From assembly GCF_002258315.1 (NCBI RefSeq), contig NZ_NOYD01000014.1, positions 186,001 to 250,000 of the forward strand: DNA of 64,000 nucleotides. Direction: 5' to 3'. Under the pieces are notes generated by a model. The model did no database searches. It saw only the letters and a program-made list of their open reading frames with translations, and was not told where the DNA came from. This document shows positions 48,498 through 56,398 of this stretch, in pieces. Both the position numbers and the translations under genes were made by a program. Source of the DNA: Rhodococcus sp. 06-462-5 (GTDB lineage Bacteria; Actinomycetota; Actinomycetes; Mycobacteriales; Mycobacteriaceae). Within the stretch, counting starts at the first letter, position 1. Each line of letters starts with the position of its first letter.

Positions 48498-48623
48498 ATG
48501 ATCGCAATTGGAGCTGTATTGGCACTGTCCGTCGTAGGCGCAGGGTGGACTGTGGTGGCACTGCGCGAGGGTGGAAGAAGCGCGCCCGCCGGGCCGCCGC
48601 GTAGTCGAATCGACGTCGACTGA
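48498..48623 (+). CDS. 41-residue single-pass membrane protein
   Basis: The product 'MIAIGAVLALSVVGAGWTVV' followed by 'ALREGGRSAPAGPPRSRIDVD' has one N-terminal hydrophobic helix and a basic Pro-rich tail. It starts just after the MocR inverted repeat and has no ribosome binding site, so a leaderless or MocR-controlled message is possible. Small proteins of this kind often act as subunits or regulators of membrane enzymes. The evidence for expression is the position only, so this is a tentative call. Confidence 0.4.
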   Translation: MIAIGAVLALSVVGAGWTVVALREGGRSAPAGPPRSRIDVD

Positions 48624-48636
48624 GTCGGCTGCGCCT

Positions 48637-48735
48637 CGACAAACGCGTGCGCATTCGTCAGACGCGTGCGGTCTTGCCACCGATCCGGGCCTGTTTCGCG
48701 CGCACCTGGCAAACGCGCGCGCGTTTGCGAAATCC
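48637..48735 (+). repeat. Dispersed palindromic repeat, family A, copy 3
   Basis: CAAACGCGTGCGCATTCGTC at the left end, the core GCCACCGATCCGGGC at 48676-48690 and the palindrome CAAACGCGCGCGCGTTTGCG at the right end. The core is identical to the reverse complement of 3846-3860 in copy 1. It lies between the small membrane protein gene and the alk-operon regulator gene. Confidence 0.75.
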
Positions 48736-48794
48736 GGGGGGCGCGCGCGGGATCAGGGGGGCGGTGGGACGTGGGGCAGAGGAGAACCCTAGGG

Positions 48795-49415
48795 TCAGCG
48801 GTCGGCGGTGATGGAATCGACGTACGGAGTCAGCAGTAGTGCGAAATCATCTGCTGCGGAGGCGATATCGGGTGGCGGCTCGGGGATGTAGCTCAATGCC
48901 AGGCGCACGATTGCCCTGCTGATGACGTCTGCCTGACGCGGGCTCGCGCCCACCCAGCCGCGTTGGAACGTCTCGGCCAGACGGTCTCCCGCGCGCTCGA
49001 TGAGTACGGCGCTGTCGGTGGTGATCAGCCGGAGCAGGTCCTCGGGTGCGTCGCCCCCGTGCAGTGATCGCACGAGGGGATCGAGCGCGCTCAGCTGGAA
49101 GAACGACGAGAAGCCCTGCCGCAGTGCGGCCGATGCGTCGTTCTCGTGTTGATACAGCGCCGTTTCACACATCGCGACGAAGAGGTCCGTCAATCTGATG
49201 GCGTAACCCTGCGCGACGCCGCGTCGTGAACCGAACTCGTTGTACAGGCTCTGTCTGCTCAGCCCTGCTGCCTTGGCGATGTGGCTCATCGTGACGTTGC
49301 GCCAGTTGCGCTCGTTCAACAACTCGCGCAGCGCATCGAGTGCGGTATCGCGGGCAAGGGTGGACGCGGCTTCACGGTATCGACCGGGGGTCGACGTCTG
49401 TTCGGCTGCGGGCAT
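48795..49415 (-). CDS. TetR family regulator of the alk operon (AlkX-like)
   Basis: A 206-residue regulator with 'RDTALDALRELLNERNWRN' and helix-turn-helix 'TMSHIAKAAGLSRQSLYNEFG', and a helical ligand domain ('LFVAMCETALYQHENDAS'). It is the last gene of the alkB operon, ten bases after the rubredoxin reductase gene. The position matches AlkX/TetR genes of Rhodococcus and Dietzia alk operons, where the protein represses the operon and is released by fatty acids or alkane products. Its likely target is the palindromic region at 52238-52272. Confidence 0.85.
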   Translation of the reverse strand: MPAAEQTSTPGRYREAASTLARDTALDALRELLNERNWRNVTMSHIAKAAGLSRQSLYNEFGSRRGVAQGYAIRLTDLFVAMCETALYQHENDASAALRQGFSSFFQLSALDPLVRSLHGGDAPEDLLRLITTDSAVLIERAGDRLAETFQRGWVGASPRQADVISRAIVRLALSYIPEPPPDIASAADDFALLLTPYVDSITADR

Positions 49416-49425
49416 GAACACGACT

Positions 49426-50634
49426 CTATCGAACGACCGCATGGGGCTCGTCCAGCCAATCTTCTCCGAGGAGATCCCGATCGATGGGATCTCCGCTGGC
49501 GATGAAGGATCTGATCTGCCTGATGTCCTTCGGGAACCCGACGCCGATGGCCCCGACGAGGCGGCCGTCACGCAGCGCACATGCGGTGAAGTGGCGGTCG
49601 GCGATGCTGCCACGGGCAACGACGTACTCGTCCTGTGCGTCGGTCCAACCCGTGAACTGAAGGTTGACGCCGTGTTGGGTGGACCAGCCCCACGGGACAT
49701 CGAGATCGCCGGGTTCCACACCCATCATCGAGCGGGCAGCCCGGGCGGCCTGATCCAGTGCGCCGTTCCAGTGTTCGCTGCGATACGTGCCGCCGAGGAG
49801 TCGATTGGGTACCTCTGCCACGTCGCCCGCCGCGTAGACGTTCGGTGTCGAGGTACGCATCCCCGCGTCGACCAGAATCCCAGATCCGATCTCGAGGCCC
49901 ATGCCTGCGCCGAGTTCGACGTTGGGCACCGAGCCGACGGAGACCAGCACCGTGCCGGCGGACCACGAACGACCGTCCGCGGCGGTCACGAGAGATGTTC
50001 CGTCGCCTTGCTCGGTGAGGTCGGTGATGGCGACGTCGGTGTGGAACGCGATCCCGTTGTCTGCGTGCAGGTCGACGTACATCTGCGAGACCGCGGCCGG
50101 AGCGATCCGGTTGAGAGGTGCCGCTGCTGCCTCGAGGACGGTGACCTCGGCTCCGAGGGACCGCGCAGCCGCGGCGGCCTCGCATCCGATCAGGCCGCCG
50201 CCGATCACCAGGAGTGATCGGGTTCGCATAATGTCGGCGTGCAACGGCTCGACATCGGCGGCACCGCGGAGGGTGAACACGTGGCCCGGGAGATCGAGTT
50301 GCCGTGCCCGAGAGCCGGTTGCCAAAAGCAGCGCGTCGTACGGAACCGGGTCGCCGTCGTCGAGCAGCACAGTCGAATCGGCGACGTCGACAGCCGTGAC
50401 ACCCGAGCGTACGTCGACGCCGTCGATGGCCGAGCCGAGCTGCACTTGCTCGATCGACTTGGTTCCGGTCAGCAACTCCTTGGACACCGTCGGGCGGCGG
50501 TACGGCGCAGCGTGTTCACTGCCGATCATCGTGATGGACCCGGTGAAACCCTCGGCGCGTAGAACTTTGGCCGCGGTGTACCCGGTTGCACCCGAACCGA
50601 TGATCGCGATCGCGTGCGGAGCGGACGTACTCAC
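49426..50634 (-). CDS. rubB: Rubredoxin reductase
   Basis: A 402-residue FAD-dependent NAD(P)H oxidoreductase. The N-terminal FAD motif is '[19 protein letters not shown]', the NAD(P)H motif '[19 protein letters not shown]' and the second FAD motif '[13 protein letters not shown]'. It passes electrons from NAD(P)H to the rubredoxins, which reduce the diiron centre of AlkB. GTG 50634 overlaps the stop of the second rubredoxin gene (GTGA). The C-terminal region is typical of ferredoxin/rubredoxin reductases, with no truncation. Confidence 0.9.
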   Translation of the reverse strand: MSTSAPHAIAIIGSGATGYTAAKVLRAEGFTGSITMIGSEHAAPYRRPTVSKELLTGTKSIEQVQLGSAIDGVDVRSGVTAVDVADSTVLLDDGDPVPYDALLLATGSRARQLDLPGHVFTLRGAADVEPLHADIMRTRSLLVIGGGLIGCEAAAAARSLGAEVTVLEAAAAPLNRIAPAAVSQMYVDLHADNGIAFHTDVAITDLTEQGDGTSLVTAADGRSWSAGTVLVSVGSVPNVELGAGMGLEIGSGILVDAGMRTSTPNVYAAGDVAEVPNRLLGGTYRSEHWNGALDQAARAARSMMGVEPGDLDVPWGWSTQHGVNLQFTGWTDAQDEYVVARGSIADRHFTACALRDGRLVGAIGVGFPKDIRQIRSFIASGDPIDRDLLGEDWLDEPHAVVR

Positions 50635-50804
50635 CCGCGCTCGACCTCGACCATCTCGAAATCCGCCTTGGCAGCGCCACAATCGGGGCACGACCAGTCG
50701 TCGGGGATGTCGTCCCAGCGCGTGCCGGGCTCGATCCCGTCTTCGGGCCAGCCCAGTTCCTCGTCGTATTCGAATCCACACTGAACGCAGCGGTAGAGCT
50801 TCAT
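50631..50804 (-). CDS. rubA2: Rubredoxin, AlkG2 type
   Basis: A 57-residue rubredoxin with both iron-binding knuckles: '[20 protein letters not shown]' and '[16 protein letters not shown]' (CX2CG and CPXCG). The first knuckle CXXCG is the AlkG2-type that functions in alkane hydroxylation in related strains. Frame and start are fixed by overlaps on both sides (ATGA at 50801-50804 with the first rubredoxin, GTGA at 50631-50634 with rubB). Confidence 0.95.
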   Translation of the reverse strand: MKLYRCVQCGFEYDEELGWPEDGIEPGTRWDDIPDDWSCPDCGAAKADFEMVEVERG

Positions 50805-50965
50805 GCCTTACTCCTGAAGTCGATTTTTTCGCGGACACCGCAATCGGGGCACGGCCAGTCGTCGGGTACCTCGGACCACGCTGTGCCGGCCGGAAAGCCC
50901 TCGCGCGGAGCGCCGTTGGTCTCGTCGTAGACGAACTCGCACACCGGGCACTCGAAGGCGGCCAT
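50801..50965 (-). CDS. rubA1: Rubredoxin, AlkG1 type
   Basis: A 54-residue rubredoxin with knuckles '[20 protein letters not shown]' and '[15 protein letters not shown]'. The first knuckle lacks the glycine after the second cysteine (CPVCEF), which marks the AlkG1 type that usually does not replace AlkG2 in alkane oxidation; its exact role is unknown. The ATG overlaps the alkB stop (TGATG) and the stop overlaps the next rubredoxin start, so the operon is translationally coupled. Confidence 0.95.
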   Translation of the reverse strand: MAAFECPVCEFVYDETNGAPREGFPAGTAWSEVPDDWPCPDCGVREKIDFRSKA

Positions 50966-52188
50966 CACTTGGCTCCGTGCTGGGTGAGGATCTTCTCCCG
51001 CTTGGACGGCTGAATGTTGACCTTCGTGATGTCGCCGTCGTAGTGGTCGAGAACGCGGTGGTCCATCACCTTGCGCCACACGGGCGGGAAGTACGCCAGC
51101 GAGATCATGCTCGCGTATCCGCTCGGCAGGTTCGGTGCCCCGTCCATGCTGCGCAGAGTCTGGTAGCGGCGAGTGGGGTTGGCATGGTGATCACTGTGTC
51201 GCTGAAGGTGATACAGGAAGATGTTGGTCACGATGTGATCGGAGTTCCAGCTGTGCTCGGGGGTGCACCGCTCGTAGCGGCCGTTCTCCTTCTTCTGACG
51301 CTGCAGGCCGTAATGCTCGAGGTAGTTGACCGTCTCGAGCAGCGAGAAGCCGTAGATGGCCTGAATCACCAGGAACGGCAGCACGATCGGACCGAACACC
51401 GCGACGAGCACCGCGTAGAGAACGACGGACATCAGCCACGCGTTGAGTACGTCGTTCTGAATGCTCCACGTGCTCTTGCCCAATCGCTCCATGCGAGTCT
51501 TCTCGAGCTCCCACGACGACTTCAGGCTGCCCCAGACACTGCGAGGGAGAAAGGCCCAGAAGCTCTCGCCGAACTTCGAGCTCGCCGGATCCTCGGGTGT
51601 GGCGACGCGAACATGGTGGCCGCGATTGTGCTCGATGTAGAAGTGGCCGTAGAACGTCTGTGCCAGTGTGATTTTCGACAGCCAGCGCTCGAGGCTGTCC
51701 TTCTTGTGACCGAGCTCGTGCGCGGTGTTGATGCCGACGCCGCCCATCACGCCGATGCTGATGGCCAGACCGATCTTCGAGATCAGCCCCAGCCCTCCGT
51801 CGATCCCGAGCCACGACAGGTTGTCGGCCGACCAGAGGTAGCAGGCGAACACCAAGCTCGCGAGCTGGAACGGAATGTACGCGTACGTGCAGTAGCGGTA
51901 GTACTTGTCTTCCTCGAGCGCCTTCATCACCTCGTCGGGTGGGTTGTCGCCGTCCGGGCCGAAGAACCGGTCCAGGATCGGGAGCAGTCCGTAGACGAGC
52001 AGCGCGCCGATCCACCACCAGACCGGAGCCACTGCGTTCCAGCCGAGCTGATTGAAAGCCCAGACCAGGCCGGTGGCCAGGAACACCGCCGTGGGCGGAA
52101 TCAACCCCATCAGCCAGAGGTAGCGCTTTCGGTCGTGCCATTCGGCAACCGGTGCCTGCGCATGGTTGTCGACATTCGATGCGGTCAT
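50965..52188 (-). CDS. alkB: Alkane 1-monooxygenase
   Basis: A 407-residue integral-membrane non-haem diiron enzyme that oxidises the terminal methyl group of alkanes. Six membrane helices are predicted. The histidine boxes are HELGHK at residues 157-162, EHNRGHH at 186-192 and LQRHSDHH near residue 330, with the extra AlkB motif 'LLETVNYLEHYGLQR' between them. ATG 52188 follows AAGGAGTGACG; the ATG at 52215 is rejected. It is the first gene of alkB-rubA1-rubA2-rubB-tetR, the order typical of Rhodococcus. The upstream palindrome is the probable target of the TetR protein. Confidence 0.97.
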   Translation of the reverse strand: MTASNVDNHAQAPVAEWHDRKRYLWLMGLIPPTAVFLATGLVWAFNQLGWNAVAPVWWWIGALLVYGLLPILDRFFGPDGDNPPDEVMKALEEDKYYRYCTYAYIPFQLASLVFACYLWSADNLSWLGIDGGLGLISKIGLAISIGVMGGVGINTAHELGHKKDSLERWLSKITLAQTFYGHFYIEHNRGHHVRVATPEDPASSKFGESFWAFLPRSVWGSLKSSWELEKTRMERLGKSTWSIQNDVLNAWLMSVVLYAVLVAVFGPIVLPFLVIQAIYGFSLLETVNYLEHYGLQRQKKENGRYERCTPEHSWNSDHIVTNIFLYHLQRHSDHHANPTRRYQTLRSMDGAPNLPSGYASMISLAYFPPVWRKVMDHRVLDHYDGDITKVNIQPSKREKILTQHGAK

Positions 52189-52237
52189 CGTCACTCCTTG
52201 TGTAAGGCCGATCACTATGGATTGGACAATACACCGG

Positions 52238-52272
52238 ATTTGTCACCTCGGTGGACAAATTTGCAAATTTGT
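52238..52272 (-). promoter_or_regulatory. Operator region of the alk operon
   Basis: Two overlapping palindromes: ATTTGTC-N9-GACAAAT at 52238-52260 and the perfect ACAAATTTGCAAATTTGT at 52255-52272. They lie 50-84 bases before the alkB start on the other strand. The A+T-rich arms and the size fit a TetR-family repressor; the AlkX-like protein encoded at the end of the operon is the candidate. Confidence 0.7.
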
Positions 52273-52426
52273 ACAAACGAGCACGGGAATGTGGCTGCGC
52301 CCACAGCGCCACCGTTTGGACAGATCCAGCTGCTACCTTCCGACTCGCTGTGGCCGGTCACAAACGGCTGCAGCGCACGTAGGTCCGTCTGTATCCCGTC
52401 GGGGGTACTTCACAACAGGAGTAGCT

Positions 52427-52534
52427 ATGGACGTATTCATCGCCAAGATCATCGCCGAGGTCATCATTCAGCTGGTCAGCAGCGGAAGCGCCGAGAGCGG
52501 CGCCACCGCGGTGAGCGCAATCCTCGGGTCCTGA
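52427..52534 (+). CDS. 35-residue amphipathic peptide
   Basis: A short gene with strong signals: ribosome binding site AGGAG seven bases before the ATG, 35 codons, and its own terminator hairpin eight bases after the stop. The peptide starts 'MDVFIAKIIAEVIIQLVSS' and continues 'GSAESGATAVSAILGS', with a clearly amphipathic N-terminal helix that has no signal peptide. This size and pattern recall phenol-soluble-modulin-like or small membrane-active peptides, or secreted peptides of the porin type in mycolic-acid bacteria, but no homology is claimed. It is transcribed divergently from alkB, from its far side. Confidence 0.7.
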   Translation: MDVFIAKIIAEVIIQLVSSGSAESGATAVSAILGS

Positions 52535-52541
52535 GTTCGAC

Positions 52542-52570
52542 GGCTGCGCCGGTACGAGACCGGCGCAGCC
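52542..52570 (+). terminator. Terminator hairpin of the 35-residue peptide gene
   Basis: Perfect 12-bp stem GGCTGCGCCGGT / ACCGGCGCAGCC with a five-base loop ACGAG. It begins eight bases after the stop. No T-run follows, as is common in high-GC actinobacteria. Confidence 0.75.
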
Positions 52571-52646
52571 CGCCCGAAAGTCGTGTCGCGGTGAGGGGAC
52601 GTCGTTTGTAGTCTCAGCCGGAAGCGAAAGGGGCGCGCACTCAGCC

Positions 52647-54476
52647 ATGAGCTACGACAACGACTACTCACACGGTGAACGCCGCAGCTCTCGCCGTTCG
52701 ACCAGGCATCGACGAGCCGAGAAGAAGAACGGTGGACGCATACTGCTGGGCTTCGGTCTGCTGGTTGGCGTTGCACTGGGCCTCGGCGCGTGGCTCGCGT
52801 ACACCGCCGATGCCGCGTACACCTACCTCGGTCAGGCTCGCGACCACGCCCAGGCAGCGAAAACTGCACTGCTGGAGGGGGATGCGCAGCAGGCCGAGAC
52901 TTCTGTGGACGACGCGGTGCGTACGTCGACCCAGGCAAAGGACGCTACCGATTCGCTGATCTGGAAGGCTGCCGCGGCGATTCCGTACGTGGGCCAACCG
53001 CTGGACGTCGTCTCGCAGATTGCCGATGTCGTCAACGGACTGAGCGCGGACGTGCTGACGCCGTCGGTCGAGGTGGGGGCCACACTCGATCCGAGTCGGC
53101 TGCGCGGGCCCGACGGTGCCATCGACATCGTCGCCCTGCGCACCGCCTCGCCCGCGCTGTCACAGGCCGCCGCCGCAGCGAACGTACTCGACGCACAATC
53201 CCAGGCGATCGAAGAACCGACCTTCCTCGCTCGGGTCGGCGACGCTCGAACTCAGCTGCAGGATCAGACGCACGAGCTCACGACCCTGTTGACCAACACC
53301 GACATCGCCGCCGAGGTGCTCCCCGCGATGCTCGGTGCCGACGGCCCACGCAATTACTTCATGGCCTTCCAGACTCTCTCGGAATCTCGCGGAACAGGTG
53401 GATTGACAGGCGGATTCGGCATCGTGCGTGCCGTCGACGGCAAGGTAGCGGTCGACTCGCTGGCCAGCAACGCCGAGCTCCGAATTCCGTACGACCCCAT
53501 CGATCTCGGTCCGGACTTCTTCGACACCTACGAGGGTCGTTTCCAGCCCACTCGGAATTGGCAGAACAGCAACGTCAGCCCGCACTTCCCGTACGCCGGA
53601 CGGATCTGGCAGTCGATGTGGGAGCAGGAAACCGGTGAACGTGTCGACGGCGCTCTGGCCACCGATCCCGTTGCCCTCGGCTACATCCTCGATGTCGTCG
53701 GCCCCATCACGATGGCTGACGGTGAGGTGATCGACGGATCGAACGTCGTCCGGATCACCCAGTCCGACGCGTACTTCCGTTTCGAGGACGACAACACCGC
53801 GCGCAAGGCCTACCTCCAGGACATCGCCGCCCGGGTGGTCGCGAAGATGCAGGGCAACATCGGATCTCCCAGTGCGCTGCTCGAAGCACTCGGCAAGGCC
53901 GCCAGTGAAGGCCACATCTCCGTATGGAGTGCGGACCCGGCGCTGCAAGCGATCCTGGGTCCGACCAAGATCGGCCACGAAGTGCCCGACAGCCCAGAAC
54001 CGTACGCCGCGGTGGTGGTGAACAACGGTGCAGGAGGCAAGCTCGACTACTACCTGCAGCGCAAGGTCACCTACTCCGCACAGTCCTGCGACGGCCCGAC
54101 GCGAACCACCCGCGTCGTCGCCGAGATCACCAACAATGCTCCGCTGCAGGACTACACCACCTACATCGCCGGCAGGCAGAACGACTCCACCCGATACGAC
54201 GGACCCCCGGGAACCAACCGATCGGTGGTGGCGCTGTACGCAACTCAGGGCGCGACCTTGACGAACGCCACCATCGACGGAACTCCCCTGTTTCTGCTGA
54301 CTGCTGCCGAGCGGGGCCATCCGGTGTTCTACGTGCCCGTCGTCATCGAGCCGGGACAGACCACGACCATCGAGTACAACCTCGTCGAACCGACCGTCGC
54401 CGGAGAGGCGCAAGCACCGGTTCAGCCGCAATCGGCCCCGGCACCGACCGAAGTGGACTTCCCCGACTGCAACTGA
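52647..54476 (+). CDS. DUF4012 family membrane-anchored protein
   Basis: A 609-residue protein with a charged, Arg-rich cytosolic N-terminus ('ERRSSRRSTRHRRAEKK'), one membrane helix around residues 30-52 ('RILLGFGLLVGVALGLGAW'), a coiled-coil-like stretch ('YLGQARDHAQAAKTALLEGD') and a large extracytoplasmic domain with 'NYFMAFQTLSESRGTGGLTGG' (shown as 'NYFMAFQTLSESRGTG'), typical of DUF4012. DUF4012 proteins are common in actinobacteria and often lie near cell-wall polysaccharide genes. No role is known. It precedes the SGNH hydrolase gene by 34 bases, so co-expression is likely. Confidence 0.85.
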   Translation: MSYDNDYSHGERRSSRRSTRHRRAEKKNGGRILLGFGLLVGVALGLGAWLAYTADAAYTYLGQARDHAQAAKTALLEGDAQQAETSVDDAVRTSTQAKDATDSLIWKAAAAIPYVGQPLDVVSQIADVVNGLSADVLTPSVEVGATLDPSRLRGPDGAIDIVALRTASPALSQAAAAANVLDAQSQAIEEPTFLARVGDARTQLQDQTHELTTLLTNTDIAAEVLPAMLGADGPRNYFMAFQTLSESRGTGGLTGGFGIVRAVDGKVAVDSLASNAELRIPYDPIDLGPDFFDTYEGRFQPTRNWQNSNVSPHFPYAGRIWQSMWEQETGERVDGALATDPVALGYILDVVGPITMADGEVIDGSNVVRITQSDAYFRFEDDNTARKAYLQDIAARVVAKMQGNIGSPSALLEALGKAASEGHISVWSADPALQAILGPTKIGHEVPDSPEPYAAVVVNNGAGGKLDYYLQRKVTYSAQSCDGPTRTTRVVAEITNNAPLQDYTTYIAGRQNDSTRYDGPPGTNRSVVALYATQGATLTNATIDGTPLFLLTAAERGHPVFYVPVVIEPGQTTTIEYNLVEPTVAGEAQAPVQPQSAPAPTEVDFPDCN

Positions 54477-54510
54477 TTCCCCGTGTCACCCGTAGGGCAG
54501 AATCCCCGGC

Positions 54511-55179
54511 GTGCGAAGAACTCGACTGTGGATCGCCGGGGCACTCGGGTTGGCGCTCGCCGCCGCACTGGTGGCAGGACCACTGAAGAAGCCGGCGCTG
54601 ACGATCCATAACGCGCACTGCTTCGGGTGGAGCGTCAACGACACCGGTCCCCGGTTGGTGACGCTGGGAGACTCGATGGCGCAAGGCAATTCACGCGTCG
54701 ACTGGGGAATTCACGGCAACACGTCGTGGTACTCGTACCTCGTGTGCGGAGACGATGCTTCTGCGGCCGACGGTGCCAACTTGGGAATCAACGGCGCAAC
54801 GACGACGCAGATCCTCGCCCGAACCGACGAAGCACTGGCAGCGAACCCCGACATCCTCGTCGTCAACGGCGGCACCAACGACCTCGCCCGATCGGTACCG
54901 CTGCCCCGGATCATCGAGAACCTACGCACGATCCTGGACCGGGCACGCGACGTCGACACGGTGGTGATCGCCACGGTTCCGTCGTCGCGGAAGGTCAGCG
55001 CCGACGACCTCAACGACGAAATTCGAGCACTGGCCGCCGAGCGCGGCATACCCGTCGCAGAATTCGCGCCACTGCTCGATCGACCCGGAGCCACCTTCGA
55101 CGGCGTGCACCCCACCGCGAGAACGGCTGCCGAGATGGCAGCCGAGGTTGCCGCAGCGGTTGGAGTTCGGAAGACGTGA
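54511..55179 (+). CDS. SGNH/GDSL-type hydrolase
   Basis: A 222-residue exported or membrane-anchored esterase. An N-terminal hydrophobic segment ('IAGALGLALAAALVAG') precedes the catalytic domain, with block I 'LVTLGDSMAQGNS' (Ser nucleophile), block III 'ILVVNGGTNDLARS' and block V 'TFDGVHPTARTAAEM' carrying the Asp-His pair. GTG 54511 is the start. Members deacetylate or hydrolyse esters of carbohydrates and lipids at the cell surface. It follows the DUF4012 gene by 34 bases, suggesting a joint role in wall or polysaccharide modification. Confidence 0.85.
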   Translation: MRRTRLWIAGALGLALAAALVAGPLKKPALTIHNAHCFGWSVNDTGPRLVTLGDSMAQGNSRVDWGIHGNTSWYSYLVCGDDASAADGANLGINGATTTQILARTDEALAANPDILVVNGGTNDLARSVPLPRIIENLRTILDRARDVDTVVIATVPSSRKVSADDLNDEIRALAAERGIPVAEFAPLLDRPGATFDGVHPTARTAAEMAAEVAAAVGVRKT

Positions 55180-55277
55180 CAGTCGTCGTGCCGGATGTGG
55201 GATGAGCTGCTAGATTCGCCCGATATGCACCGAATGTCGGGGAGGTATTCGGTGGAACTGTAGAAAGCTGGCAGGGG

Positions 55278-55694
55278 ATGACCACACGTCGTCAAGACGC
55301 GTGCATCGAAATCTCGTCGACGATGGCCGTTCAGCATCTCGCCCGAACGGTCGTCGACACCGCCGAACGTAGTTTCGGTCGATGGGGCATCGAGTATCTG
55401 GGACCGGACGGCACCCGCCTCTGGTTCGGAGTGCACCGTCTCGGATTGGGGAGAAAACGCGACACGGTGATGCGGTTCATCGTCACCGTCGACGCCGATT
55501 TCGATGGCGCACAAGCGCGGTCGCAGATCGAGCAGTTCGTTCGCAACCCGGCATCGGGTACGTTCGTGCCCATCGGCCCGCGACAACTGCGGGGGCACCC
55601 GACCTATGTCGCGTATCTGCGCGCGATTCGGGCCGCGGTACTCGCTGCGGATCCGGGTGCGCACGTGACGATGGTGCCCGAAGTGCGGACCTGA
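55278..55694 (+). CDS. Hypothetical 138-residue protein
   Basis: Not recognised. A basic soluble protein with regular helices and strands ('AVQHLARTVVDTAERSFG', 'LWFGVHRLGLGRKRDTVM', 'ARSQIEQFVRNPASGTFV'). It has no signal, membrane segment or metal motif. Codon usage is like that of the surrounding genes, and the reading frame is clean. It stands alone between the SGNH hydrolase and a small minus-strand membrane gene. Confidence 0.55.
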   Translation: MTTRRQDACIEISSTMAVQHLARTVVDTAERSFGRWGIEYLGPDGTRLWFGVHRLGLGRKRDTVMRFIVTVDADFDGAQARSQIEQFVRNPASGTFVPIGPRQLRGHPTYVAYLRAIRAAVLAADPGAHVTMVPEVRT

Positions 55695-55765
55695 GCGTTC
55701 GCAAAGCGTGCGCCCAACGCGGAATGCCGTTTCGTGGAGTCGATGCTGAGCGCTGAGGCGCGTGA

Positions 55766-55900
55766 TCAGAGGCGGCCCTGTTGGATCGCGACAACGGCGA
55801 GAGCGATCACGGCAATCGTGAGGATTGCTAAGAGCGCCAACTGAATTGGATCGGTCGAACCCGGCGGTCGAACCCCGTTCGAACCCCTTTTCTGGAGCAT
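55766..55900 (-). CDS. 44-residue single-pass membrane protein
   Basis: The frame runs from ATG 55900 to TGA 55766. After a polar, basic N-terminus ('MLQKRGSNGVRPPGSTDP') comes one hydrophobic helix ('LALLAILTIAVIALAVVAI') and a short QQGRL tail. No clear ribosome binding site is visible. The abrupt change from Arg-rich to strongly hydrophobic residues is unlikely by chance and matches small actinobacterial membrane proteins. Function unknown. Confidence 0.45.
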   Translation of the reverse strand: MLQKRGSNGVRPPGSTDPIQLALLAILTIAVIALAVVAIQQGRL

Positions 55901-56082
55901 GTCACAGACTGTAGGTCACATTCTTGGATTGTGCACAGGATGAGTGGTACAAACCACGGGCCCATCCGCAATAGTTCGCACATGTGTTCGATTAAGAGTA
56001 GAGTCGGGCTCGGCGGAGTTGGGAGGGAAGCCCGGCTCCGCCGCCCACATTTGGAAGGCCCAGTGAAGTGGACGGTGATCCG

Positions 56083-56301
56083 ATGGACGACGTGCTGCGC
56101 AAGGTCGAGGAACTGAAGGCATTGGTCGTCGAGCTCGAGGCCCTGGATCGACAACGCGTCGGTATGGGGGATCGACTGGTGGATCTGGAGCACTTCTTCC
56201 GCAGAGCCGGATGCCCCGAACTGTCGCAACAGGCCCTCGATGCATTCGTGGTGAGCTACGCGGGCCGAGTCTTCGAGTTGGCCGACGGTATGCGCGGCTG
56301 A
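56083..56301 (+). CDS. Small coiled-coil protein
   Basis: A 72-residue protein of mainly helical character: 'DDVLRKVEELKALVVELEAL' has heptads of Leu/Val and alternating Lys/Glu, and 'MGDRLVDLEHFFRRAG' continues the helix. GTG 56068, five codons earlier, is an alternative start. It precedes the membrane GGDEF gene by about 100 bases. It could be a small regulator or scaffold, but no function is claimed. Confidence 0.55.
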   Translation: MDDVLRKVEELKALVVELEALDRQRVGMGDRLVDLEHFFRRAGCPELSQQALDAFVVSYAGRVFELADGMRG

Positions 56302-56398
56302 GGTGGGGTGAGCAAGTTCTCGACTTCTCGGACCAGGCGGTTTCGTCTGTGGTTGACTTGTCCATCCGAGTCGGGACACTAGGAAAGCTGCTCGATCT

